Of a stretch of 64,000 bases of DNA, positions 55,401 to 62,980 are shown in pieces. The notes beneath the pieces were generated by a model. It had not been told where the DNA came from and did not search any database. It was given only the letters and a program-made list of their open reading frames with translations. Origin of the DNA: Semisulcospira habei (lineage: Eukaryota; Mollusca; Gastropoda; Semisulcospiridae); assembly GCA_036245525.1 (NCBI GenBank), contig BTPG01000002.1:162227376-162291375 (forward strand), in the 5' to 3' direction. Each line of letters opens with the position of its first letter. Position 1 is the stretch's first letter. A program made the translations under genes and the position numbers.

Positions 55401-58400
55401 TGTGTCCCTGTATTTCATATCACAGCCAGCTTTGATGAGCTTCCAGTCACAACTGCCCTCTTGTCTGGCTGAAGTCAGTTTATTCAGCATATATTTAGTA
55501 TTTTTTTCTTCACTTGTTTTTTGGTTTATATGTTGTACTTGTCTTTATTATGTTTGGTTGTCTTGTTGGACTGGGCATGGGATGATGGTGAATGTAGTTG
55601 ACTGGTCTGTTGGACATGTGCTCTAGGCATGGGATGATGGTGAATGTAGTTGACTGGTCTGTTGGACATGTGCTCTAGGCATGGGATGATGGTGAATGTA
55701 GTTGACTGGTCAGAGATAGCATCAAAGGGTTGGTGAAATGTTGGTAGGTCTCATATCACAGCCTGCTTTGGTGAGCTTTCTGCCAGCTGCCTCGCTTCCA
55801 TTCCCACCTGTACTTTTATCGCTAGCCTAGCCTGGAATTGGTGGACACATGAGTAACAGTGTCTGTGCTAACCCAGTTTCACACTTCACAAGTGCATATT
55901 TACTTCCGGGTCTGTGTATTCATGTGACAAAAAAAGTCATGTTTGGATTTAGTTCTAGTGAGTTTTCAGTCATGGTTTCTGGACAAGGCAGGCGATAGGA
56001 GAGCCCGCCAAAGTGGTTGTGATCTGGTGGTTTGTCTGCAAATCACAGCCTGCTTTGGTGAGCTTTCTGTTGCCAGGAACATGTTCACAAGACCAGCCAC
56101 CTGCTGGAGAAGAGGTAGTAGTGTTTGGCTTGTCAGTAAGGAAATGTTAATAGCTGGAAAGTTGTGGGCCTGCTGCTGAAGCCAGATGCGGAATGACTCA
56201 CTGCAGAGTTCGCACCAAAGTGGCAGTGACTTTGTTGTTATATTCAAATCACAGCCTGCTTTGGTGAGCTCTCTGTAGCGACATTTCACCAGGCTCAAAG
56301 TCAGATTGAAAGCATCTGCAGTTTAATGGTGTTCACAAAGTAAATGACTGTCGGCTTGTGGAGATGGGTGTGATTGGTTCATTCAAGTGGCTGTGGTGTG
56401 GTATTCTTTGCTGCATATCACAGCCTGCTTGGATGAGCTAACTGCACTTGCAAACACCTGGGTCTCTAGTACCAGTAAAACTGGAAATGGTGGCTCCATT
56501 TAGCCATGACACTATAGCAGGAGATCATGATAAAATAAGGGTAGTGCCAGATTAGCCTGGTATCAAGCTAATCTAGCACTACCCTTGAATTATGTTTGAT
56601 CCATTTCCTGCTACTGGTGCATACTTGTGGCAACTTCAGAATTTGAGGGATTGCAGCCATGGGGTTAAAAGGGTTAATGTATGCATGCAGTCACTAGATG
56701 ACGAAGGAATTATATACTTTTTTCTGCGTAATGAACTCTGTTGACATCTTGTTGGTATTGGGCGAATGATTGATAGTTTACTCAAGTGTTTGCATCTGCC
56801 AATTGCTGAGAGATTTTTCTGTGCTGAGCCACTAGAACTGCTGGGATGTGTTATCTCATCTCATATCACAGCAGCTTTGGTGAGCTTTGCACAGGACCAG
56901 TTCTTCTGCTTTTTGAGCAGTGCTCTTCGTGTTGAGCTTTTATGGCTTTTATGGATCTCTTGGAGATGCTGTGGATTTTCATTGTGTTGACCGTCTTATT
57001 CAAAGCAAAAGCTGCATATCTGTATGCAGCAGGTCAATTAAGTGTTGTGTAATGTGTGGGTTGTTTTGTGAGATTGCTGTACTGAGAACCATTTGTGTAC
57101 AAAACTGCAAGACTGGGATCAGGAGAGTGAGAAACGCGGGTGTCACAACCCTCCCTCCCATCAAAGCGGTTGTGATGTGGTGACTGTAACTAACACATAT
57201 CACAGACAGCTTTGGTGACAGGGCCCTTGTTTCTTCATCCAGCACATCAGTATCATGCTTCATCTCGCCACTGTAACGCTGCACCTCATGGAACATCACC
57301 TGTACTGCATTCAGAGTGTGCTGTTTTCACGTCTTCTCTTTACTTGTTGTCGCCCTCGTACTTTGTTGATCCCCACCTGGGTCTGCCTTGGGGGACTTGG
57401 GTGGGGTTAACTACTTTTTAGTTCCCAGGGCCACCCTGGTCAGCCCCACAGGGTGGGTTTTCCTCTCTATTCTGGGGCATGTGTTTCTGTCAACCCGTGG
57501 TCCATTCACCTGTATTTTCCTATTTTAAACTCTCCCTACTGTCTGCGCTGCCTGTAGCTCTTGATATTGGATGTGTGTTGCTAAATGGTCTTAGCTTTAT
57601 TTAGGCCCCATATCGTAGTTTTATTTAACGTATTAGACCGGCTGGCGACATACATTCAATATTCTTTTTTTTTTTTTTTTTTTTTTTTTTTCATTTTTTT
57701 CATAAGCAGTGCAGGCACGTCCTGAGAAAGCCTTGTTGCTGTCGGGATGTTAAGCAATATACAATCAATCGTACTTTGTTGAGGAAAACACTTTTTCACT
57801 TTTTTCTGAAGAAGTGAATGTCTTATTTAACCATGTGGCCCTGAATTTTAGAGGTGTCACTTGCCTGTTCTGGAGATGGGTCGACCATGTTATTCAAGAG
57901 TAATGACCGATTCATGGTTCAAAATACTTTTAAAACTACAAAACTACGGAGCCCTTTGGGTCCTCTGTTAGTAAAAGTAGGGGACTCCACATGAAAGTAA
58001 GGGGCTCGTGAACCGTCGCGTGATTTACACACAAGAAGACATTGAAACATAGGAACTCTCCTTCGCAGGAGGAAGCAGCTTTAGCTAAAAGAATAGCAAG
58101 CTGCAAACAGCGTGAACGTATCGTGCTAGATCGCTATGGAGCAAAGAGAGGTTGATGCAATGCGTACTGTGCTAAAGAATAGCTAGCCATGCGTGTTCGG
58201 TGAAAAGTTCATGACTTGTGTCAGGATCACGCTGAGTACCGCCTACCGCTGCTTTGAGATAAATTTGGTCTGAAAAGAAGGGGGGCACGTCGGGCCCCAT
58301 GGACATGTAAGTAGAGGGCCTGAGGCCAAAGTAAGGGGCTTTTGCCCCCGGTTATTTTGATCCCTGCTGATTAGTTTTGATGCCTGATGGTGCTAACTTA

Positions 58401-58856
58401 CTTGGCACTACCCTTGAAGAATCATAGTCCATTCGTCTCCTGCTGTAATGTCTACCCTTGAAAAATCATGGTCCATTCGTCTCTTGCTGTAATGTCAGGG
58501 CTAAATGAATGAAGTGGACCCTTTTGCGTACAGCTTCATGCACTTCGTGCACCAGAGTTACTTGTTAGGTTGTAAGTATTGTGTGTACTGTTCCCAGTAG
58601 ATCACAGGCATAGTGTATGTTTATTGTACAGGAATAGAAAAACTTGAACTTGTCTGGTATGTTAAAATAAAGGAAAGTGGAGATCAAAAATTTTTCAATG
58701 TTTTGAGCCACTAACCTACCTTTACCAGTGTAGTGTATTTGTTTGTGACAGCTGATGAGCAAGATGGCTCCCTTGCTTGGTCGAGACATCACAGAGCGAC
58801 TCTTCCTTCCACGCTTCTGTGAAATGCTGACGGACCCGCTCTTCCATGTCAGAAAG
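49471..58856 (+). CDS. PPP4R1: PP4 regulatory subunit 1 (PPP4R1), first eight exons
   Basis: Eight exons join without a frame break: 49471-49477, 49563-49607, 50794-50890, 51552-51658, 52185-52327, 52680-52740, 53036-53121 and 58752-58856. All have GT..AG introns, and together they encode 217 residues. The protein starts MADIDFYQDDSEDNVDD (acidic head), then SPLQRLERYLDSDNIFNRQM and helical repeats with SELMEQVPHIAVYCQENKP, MPNYILPMVVRYLND, VRKTSQAALLVLLEQGL and MSKMAPLLGRDITERLFLPR, ending FHVRK at exon 8. These motifs are those of PPP4R1, a HEAT-repeat scaffold that binds the catalytic subunit PP4c and targets the phosphatase. The remaining HEAT repeats lie beyond the right edge. Start choice: the ATG has a good context and the joined frame matches the family N-terminus. 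Confidence 0.92.
49563..49607 (+). CDS. PPP4R1: PPP4R1 exon 2
   Basis: 45 bp after TTCTGTTTCAG and before GTAAGT. Encodes DIDFYQDDSEDNVDD. Confidence 0.88.
50794..50890 (+). CDS. PPP4R1: PPP4R1 exon 3
   Basis: 97 bp between TTTCAATTTCAG and GTGTGG. Encodes AYGFEDAMGEADESLSPLQR and RLERYLDSDNIFN-type text. The donor is GT but weak (GTGTGG). Confidence 0.9.
51552..51658 (+). CDS. PPP4R1: PPP4R1 exon 4
   Basis: 107 bp between GTTGTTCAG and GTACGT. Encodes RQMVARSMLDTLRAVGEDKD and SCTAVLDAMVRLSQDT. Confidence 0.93.
52185..52327 (+). CDS. PPP4R1: PPP4R1 exon 5
   Basis: 143 bp between TTTTTCAG and GTAACC. Encodes DPSVRSELMEQVPHIAVYCQ, ENKPLFPDAMPNYILPMVVR and YLNDANNQ, the best-conserved block. 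Confidence 0.95.
52680..52740 (+). CDS. PPP4R1: PPP4R1 exon 6
   Basis: 61 bp between TTTTCGGCAG and GTGAGT. Encodes VRKTSQAALLVLLEQGLVEK. Confidence 0.93.
53036..53121 (+). CDS. PPP4R1: PPP4R1 exon 7
   Basis: 86 bp between TTTGTGCAG and GTAAGT. Encodes EDIEHQVVSVILELASPSSL and DDYRTEAVA. The donor opens the microRNA-bearing intron. Confidence 0.93.
53357..53433 (+). ncRNA. mir-71: mir-71 precursor hairpin
   Basis: The 5' arm at 53365-53387 reads TGAAAGACATGGGTAGTGAG followed by ATG, which is the mature miR-71 sequence as I know it from invertebrates. The 3' arm (53401-53424, CATCTTACTACTCTGTCTTT) pairs with it with a small internal loop, and the 13-nt loop lies at 53388-53400. It sits 240 bp into PPP4R1 intron 7 on the sense strand and heads the cluster, the usual place of miR-71 in protostome miR-71/miR-2 clusters. 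Confidence 0.95.
53629..53695 (+). ncRNA. mir-2: mir-2 family precursor, copy 1
   Basis: The mature 3' arm at 53670-53692 starts TATCACAGCCAGTTTTGATG and ends AGC. The 5' arm GGTCGTCAATTCTGGGTGTT pairs with it, with G-U pairs; the loop is about 16 nt. The seed is ATCACAG. The TTTT in place of CTTT recalls miR-13-like variants. Confidence 0.9.
53696..53901 (+). other. microRNA cluster spacer
   Basis: Spacer between miR-2 copies 1 and 2, with GT-rich text and no further hairpin of the family. Confidence 0.4.
53902..53967 (+). ncRNA. mir-2: mir-2 family precursor, copy 2
   Basis: Mature 3' arm at 53942-53964: TATCACAGCCTGCTTGGATC then AGT. The 5' arm is ACTGACCAGGTGTCTGTGAT. It has a distinct 3' half (CTTGGATCAGT) found only in this copy. 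Confidence 0.9.
54100..54165 (+). ncRNA. mir-2: mir-2 family precursor, copy 3
   Basis: Mature 3' arm at 54140-54162: TATCACAGCCAGCTTTGATG then AGC, the canonical miR-2a-type sequence. The 5' arm is GCCCATCAAAATTGCTGTGA. Confidence 0.93.
54166..55380 (+). other. long spacer inside the microRNA cluster
   Basis: A 1.2-kb gap without a miR-2 seed on the + strand in a hairpin context. No repeat family was recognised. It could be an old insertion or hold a lost member. Confidence 0.4.
55381..55442 (+). ncRNA. mir-2: mir-2 family precursor, copy 4
   Basis: Mature 3' arm at 55418-55440, identical to copy 3. The 5' arm is GCGTTCAAAGTGGTTGTGAT. It is separated from copy 3 by 1.2 kb without another hairpin that I could find. 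Confidence 0.93.
55574..55711 (+). repeat. 52-bp minisatellite, 2.7 copies
   Basis: Units starting GGCATGGGATGATGGTGAAT occur at 55574, 55626 and 55678 and are identical by eye. It lies in the microRNA intron just before miR-2 copy 5. Confidence 0.92.
55717..55780 (+). ncRNA. mir-2: mir-2 family precursor, copy 5
   Basis: Mature 3' arm at 55754-55776: TATCACAGCCTGCTTTGGTG then AGC. The 5' arm GCATCAAAGGGTTGGTGAAA pairs less well than in the other copies. A 52-bp minisatellite ends about 6 bp upstream. Confidence 0.82.
56001..56066 (+). ncRNA. mir-2: mir-2 family precursor, copy 6
   Basis: Mature 3' arm at 56041-56063: AATCACAGCCTGCTTTGGTG then AGC, with A in place of the usual first T. The 5' arm is GCCCGCCAAAGTGGTTGTGA. 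Confidence 0.9.
56207..56273 (+). ncRNA. mir-2: mir-2 family precursor, copy 7
   Basis: Mature 3' arm at 56247-56269, identical to copy 6. The 5' arm is TTCGCACCAAAGTGGCAGTG. Probably a tandem duplicate of copy 6. Confidence 0.9.
56374..56441 (+). ncRNA. mir-2: mir-2 family precursor, copy 8
   Basis: Mature 3' arm at 56416-56438: TATCACAGCCTGCTTGGATG then AGC. The 5' arm is GGTTCATTCAAGTGGCTGTG. Confidence 0.9.
56490..56677. mobile_element. MITE family P1 inside the microRNA cluster
   Basis: CAGGAGATCATGATAAAATA, hairpin arms AGGGTAGTGCCAGATTAGCC and TAATCTAGCACTACCCTTGA, then the right flank to GGGGTTAAAAGGGTTAA (TTAA 56674-56677). It lies between miR-2 copies 8 and 9. Confidence 0.75.
56826..56889 (+). 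ncRNA. mir-2: mir-2 family precursor, copy 9
   Basis: Mature 3' arm at 56864-56885, 22 nt: TATCACAGCAGCTTTGGTGA then GC, one base shorter after the seed. The 5' arm is GCCACTAGAACTGCTGGGAT. It lies beyond the P1 MITE. Confidence 0.87.
57154..57224 (+). ncRNA. mir-2: mir-2 family precursor, copy 10
   Basis: Mature 3' arm at 57198-57220: TATCACAGACAGCTTTGGTG then ACA. The 5' arm is TCCCATCAAAGCGGTTGTGA. The last member; the base after the seed (A for C) and the 3' end differ from all the others. Confidence 0.87.
57225..57826. other. intron 7 sequence, possible SINE/LINE tail near 57640-57775
   Basis: After the last miR-2 hairpin. It contains a poly-T tract (57666-57692) and GGGATGTTAAGCAATATACA followed by ATCAATC, similar to the 3' tail of some mollusc SINEs or LINEs. 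No gene. Confidence 0.35.
57827..58512. mobile_element. MITE family P1 split by a hAT-like insertion
   Basis: Left part TTAACCATGTGGCCCTGAAT to TAATGACCGATT (57912). Right part ATTAGTTTTGATGCCTGATG, GTGCTAACTTACTTGGCACT to AGGGCTAAATGAATGAAG. The right flank is partly duplicated (the segment CTACCCTTGAA..AATCAT..TCGTCTC occurs twice, at 58408 and 58451). Confidence 0.65.
57913..58366. mobile_element. hAT-like non-autonomous element, 454 bp
   Basis: Ends CATGGTTCAAAATAC and GTTATTTTGATCCCTG; the reverse complement of the right end is CAGGGATCAAAATAAC, so the terminal repeats are imperfect and of hAT-like CAGGG type. The flanks CCGATT and CTGATT could be a decayed target duplication. No transposase is seen. 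Confidence 0.5.
58752..58856 (+). CDS. PPP4R1: PPP4R1 exon 8
   Basis: 105 bp between TGTGACAG and GTACAT. Encodes LMSKMAPLLGRDITERLFLP and RFCEMLTDPLFHVRK. Exon 9 (expected to follow with the next HEAT repeat) is not found before 64000. Confidence 0.93.
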
Positions 58857-58944
58857 GTACATACGGCATGACAATGCCAGGCAACTTGACCTCGTGCATC
58901 CAGCTATGAAAAGTCCAGAGGGTTGCATTAAAAGGGTGTTGATC

Positions 58945-59125
58945 CCTTCACTGCCAGTGGATGCTGATTGTCTTTTTCAAATTCTGTTACTTTAACACAA
59001 AAGAGCTCAAGGACTTCTAGTATGAAGTGGTGTTAGCAAAAGGCATAGATCATCGTAAGCCCCAGAACTGCTGGGCTGTGAGGACGTGTCTTGCAGTTGG
59101 ATTGGGTTCACATTGAGTGATAGCA
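58945..59125. mobile_element. MITE family P3, decayed
   Basis: GATCCCTTCACTGCCAGTGG on the left and AAAGGCATAGATCATCGTAA, GCCCCAGAACTGC in the hairpin; the right part is CTTGCAGTTGGATTGGGTTC. TTAA ends are lost. Confidence 0.5.
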
Positions 59126-59187
59126 AAAGGAGTCTTGTGATAGCAAAAGGTGTTGATGTCTGGGCCATCCACCATCCATGGTAAACG

Positions 59188-59388
59188 TTAACCCTTTTAC
59201 CCCAGAGGTCCTATTTTTCAAATTTTGGAGGTGTTGCCTAATTATGTACCGGTTGCAGGAGTTGGCTTGACCATTATAATTCAAGGATAGTGCCAGATTA
59301 GATTTGCGCGAGGCTGATCTGGCACTATCCTTGAATTAAAATGGTCAAGCCAACTCCTGCTGTAGGGATCCAGGGCTAAAAGCATTAA
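59188..59388. mobile_element. MITE family P1, TTAA ends, empty site known
   Basis: 201 bp from TTAACCCTTTTACCCCAGAG to GGGCTAAAAGCATTAA. Hairpin arms TATAATTCAAGGATAGTGCC, AGATTAGATTTGCG and complement. The same repeat at 8.9 kb has a single TTAA (8896-8899) where this element sits. Confidence 0.82.
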
Positions 59389-60540
59389 CCCTTTGGCGTT
59401 TTCTCTGAGGCAGTTCACCACAGATTTTAAACCCCCCCCCCCCCAAAGAAACTTTTGTGATAAGACCTTTCCAAGCATACTAATTTCAGTGACCTCTCTC
59501 AGACGTCGAGACCATAGAGTGGTCGAGAAATTGGTACAAAACGGCCATATTTTAAACCATAATCTCAAACTTGGTACAGAGGTGCCTAATAGAAGAGAAC
59601 TTTCTATGCATATTTATTTGGATGACCCCTTGGAAAGGTAAGTGTCGCAAGCTTTCCAGAAGGAGGTAAAAAAACAACCCCCCCCCCCCCCCCCCCCCCC
59701 CCCAAACCACCGTTTGTCACATTGTTTTCTACTTGCAACTTTTTGTACTGATAAAAGTATTACTTGTAACTTCAAAATAACAAACTACTTTGTCCACAAA
59801 GGAGTTCTTTTGTTGATAAGAAATGGTGCAACAACCGAGAAAATTACATTTTCCGTTGCTGGCAAACAATCTAATTGGTTGTGTGTACTTGCAGATTTTT
59901 CAATTTGTTATATGCTTCACCTTCAGTTAAAGATTTGGGCTGTATTTGTGGACGATATCGCCTATGGCATGTTCAGAGGTCATTGCGAGTCTGCTCACCA
60001 CACCGGTCAAAACGTTTATCTGCCAGTTCTCGAAATACACTGTTGCAGTAAGCAGACCCACATAGGGGCGTTTGTAAGTTGTTCCAGAGATCAGGGAATC
60101 GGGGGTCACAACCAGAGCCTGATGGTAAGAATTTGCATACTAATTTGGGCGAACCATCCCAAAGGTCACGAGTGGTTTATGATGGGTTAGAAAAGATGCG
60201 TCTGAAATGGCGATATTTGCACATTTATTCTAAAATCCTATTTTTAACTTTAAACCCAAACTTTGTACGGAAATATGATGGTAAGACCTTTCTATGCATA
60301 CTAATTTAGGTGACCCCTTGGAAGGGTAAAGGGTCATGAAAATTGAAGAAAAAAAAAATTTCACGCAAAAACAATTTTCAAGTACTATTTTAAACTTCAA
60401 ACTCCAACATGGCTCCGAGATGTCTGATGAGACCTTTCATTGCACACTAATTTGGATGACTCCTCAGGAAGATCAAGGATCAGAAGAAGTTGACAGATGT
60501 GTGAAAAATTCCAGTTTTTGATAAAATTTTAGCTTATGGG
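59389..60540 (+). repeat. decayed ~140-bp tandem repeats, second array
   Basis: The same units as 8820-9610: AGACCTTTC.A.GCATACTAATTT recurs at about 59463, 59602 (diverged), 60130, 60275 and 60430, with GACCCCTTGGAA.GGT following. A poly-C tract (59680-59703) lies inside, so a long proline-coding frame here is spurious. Confidence 0.7.
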
Positions 60541-61081
60541 TTCTTATGTGCCAGAATTCTGGTTTTTGGAAAAGTACCTGCCATAAGAAATTACATGATC
60601 CAGAGACCAGGGGTCTTGGGACCTTTCAGGTTGTTGAAAATTAAACAGAAGCACCCAATGTTGATTAGATTAGTCATACCCGTGTGCCAAGGGCTGTGCC
60701 ATTCTTCTTGGCAAGCAAGGGGTTAAATGTAATTGAGTTGTGCTGCATAAACAAGGGTTGTGGTATTTGAAATTAGTGTTTAGTACTTGCTGCATGTAAA
60801 ATGCTAATTTTATCTTTAATCATGCCTTGCATTATGGTTGATCTCTTTGGTCATGCTCGTCCATAATTGTTTACAGAGCTGTTGGCTGAATGACTAAAGC
60901 CCGCACCAGTATTGACTCGGTACGTCGGGCCCTGGGCACCATCCCAAGCACAAAAAGCTAAAAAGTTGGATTGTAGATTTCACTACAAGCCCTGTACATT
61001 ACGTCGGGGGTCAAAATCTTCAGCTTTTCCGAGAATATCATTGTTTATTAAAATCCGCTTTAAAAAAAATTCAATTCTGCG
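60541..61081. other. PPP4R1 intron 8, no feature seen
   Basis: AT-rich sequence without an exon resembling the next PPP4R1 HEAT repeat. Confidence 0.35.
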
Positions 61082-61093
61082 TGGAAATGAAAC

Positions 61094-61760
61094 TCTTTGA
61101 GCTCCCTGGTGAACTGCCCTTCGTGGATCACGCGACAAGTCATGCCATCGTAGCTGCTCTTGATCAGGCGGACGAGCTTTGTGGGTACACCGTAGTGTCG
61201 TAGGAGTTTCCACAGAGTCTCTCGGTCCACACTGTCAAATGCTTTCTCATAATCCACAAAGTTGATGTACAGCGGGGAGCTCCACTCCAGAGACTGTTCC
61301 ACGATGATGCGGAGAGTGGCGATCTGGTCTGTACATGATCGGTTCTTCCTGAATCCTGCTTGCTGGTCTCAGCTGGGGGTCAACGGAGCTCTTCATTCTC
61401 TCCAGGATGATCCTGTTGAAGACCTTTCCTGGTACTGACAGCAAGGTGATTCCTCTGTAGTTGAAACACTTGCTGAGGTCGCCTTTCTTGGGAAGCTTGA
61501 TTAGGTACCCCTCCTTCCAGTCAGCCGGCATCACCTCCTCTTCCCAGATCTTTCCAAACAGTGGGTACAGCATCTCCACTGTTGTCTCTAGGTCTGTTTT
61601 CAGAGACTCCGCTGGGATGCCATCTGGGCCTGCTGCTTTGCCGTTTTTCAAAAATGCCACTGCTCTTCTGATCTCTTCCCGGCTGGGTCTGTCACAGCTG
61701 ATGGGTAGGTCAGTCTCTGCCGGCTGGATGTCTGCGGGGTCGGGTGGGCTAGGTCTGTTG
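61094..61760 (-). mobile_element. RTE-like LINE copy D, internal fragment, TSD TGGAAATGAAAC
   Basis: 667 bp, minus strand, matching the RT core of copies A and B (AVAFLKNGKAAGPDGIPAES in one frame, SKCFNYRGITLLSVPGKVFN, then a frameshift, VDYEKAFDSVDRETLWKLLR, MTCRVIHEGQFTREL). Both the 5' and the 3' part of the LINE are missing, including the TAAG tail. Yet the 12-bp duplication TGGAAATGAAAC flanks it exactly (61082-61093 and 61761-61772). Confidence 0.85.
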
Positions 61761-61772
61761 TGGAAATGAAAC

Positions 61773-62035
61773 GGTCATGGTTTTTAAACGCGCAGGTCCA
61801 CAAGTTGTCGGATTCGTTTATCGTTAACTTTCGGTTAGCTTTGTTTTTCCAAGATGGCTTTTGGCGACACAGCACACATTATTGCTCGCAGCAAAAAGTT
61901 TTGAGAAACAAATGGAGATGGCATAGCTGCCAACCCTCCCGATTTTATCGGGAATTTCCCGATTTGTTTCTTCAAAAACATTACCGATGACATGACTGAA
62001 TGGAAGTGTCTACTACTTACTCATTCTAGCCTAAG
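61773..62035. other. PPP4R1 intron 8, no feature seen
   Basis: Short sequence with the phrase CCTCCCGATTTTATCGGGAA, a small palindrome. Nothing else is supported. Confidence 0.35.
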
Positions 62036-62980
62036 AGCCAGTTGTGTTAAGACACAACCCGGGAGGCACTCGGGGAACCCCGAGGGGACCAAGAGTTGTC
62101 TCCCTATACCCACCACCCGGAAGCCGGGTACCCATAATCCCCCAGTCTAGTCTACTTAGGCGCACGATTCGGTCGTCTTGCGCTCGGCTCTAGCCTACGG
62201 ACTTTGGTTTTCGACCGTTCTCGGGTTCGGACTTGCTGTTGGAATGAAGAGCGGGAGATAGGATCGTTTCGTCGGCCCTGCCTGTGCTGCTGCGTGGTTT
62301 TCTCGTTCCCACTGCTTGGCGCCTGCGCTTCGGCCTCTGGTGAGCTGTCCGGTGATCTTCGCCGGTCGTGCCAGGCGGGTTTTTGGACGTCTCCCCCCGT
62401 TCCCCTTCGGCGGAGAGGTAAGGTAGCGGGATTGACCCTCGGCTGGTTCCCGGGCTGGGCACTGGTTGTGCAGGTACGAAGTTTTTCGTCTTCTTCTCAC
62501 TGTAATTGCGCCCCCACTCACCTTCGGTGAATCGTAGAGAAGTTTCCTACGCTTTTGTACCTTGGGTGTGGAGAATTCTTTTACTCCATGGCCTGATTAG
62601 CTGAGTGGCACAGCTTGAGTCACGCCTTGTCATCGCGTGGTTTGTTCGGGACCAGCGCCTGTTCTGTTTTCGCTCACGGGTGATGGATTTAAGCGCACAC
62701 TCGCATACGCAGGCATACGCGGTAGACAAGTACTCACGTACCTTAGAAAGTGGATATATACGTTCCGGCGGGCAGCTGGGGGGTTTACGCTCCTTGGCTG
62801 GGCGGGCCCCTCGTGACATGTCCACATAAAGTGGTGATTTTCTGCCCCAGATGTTTTTCTTGTCTTGATTGTCATTGCGTATTGAGTTGTACAGCATGCG
62901 GCCGGTGTTGGTTTTTTTTTTCCACACACGGTCACCCTTAGTAATAATGTTTGGGGGCCTGACTCCTTTTGTCACAGGGG

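Noticed and set aside
59642..60190. 182-residue open frame with a proline run
   Set aside because: The proline run is the poly-C tract and the rest is the decayed tandem-repeat array; no family is recognisable.
62204..62975. Overlapping open frames on both strands in the GC-rich region
   Set aside because: Open frames are expected by chance at this GC content, both strands are open together, and no motif is seen.
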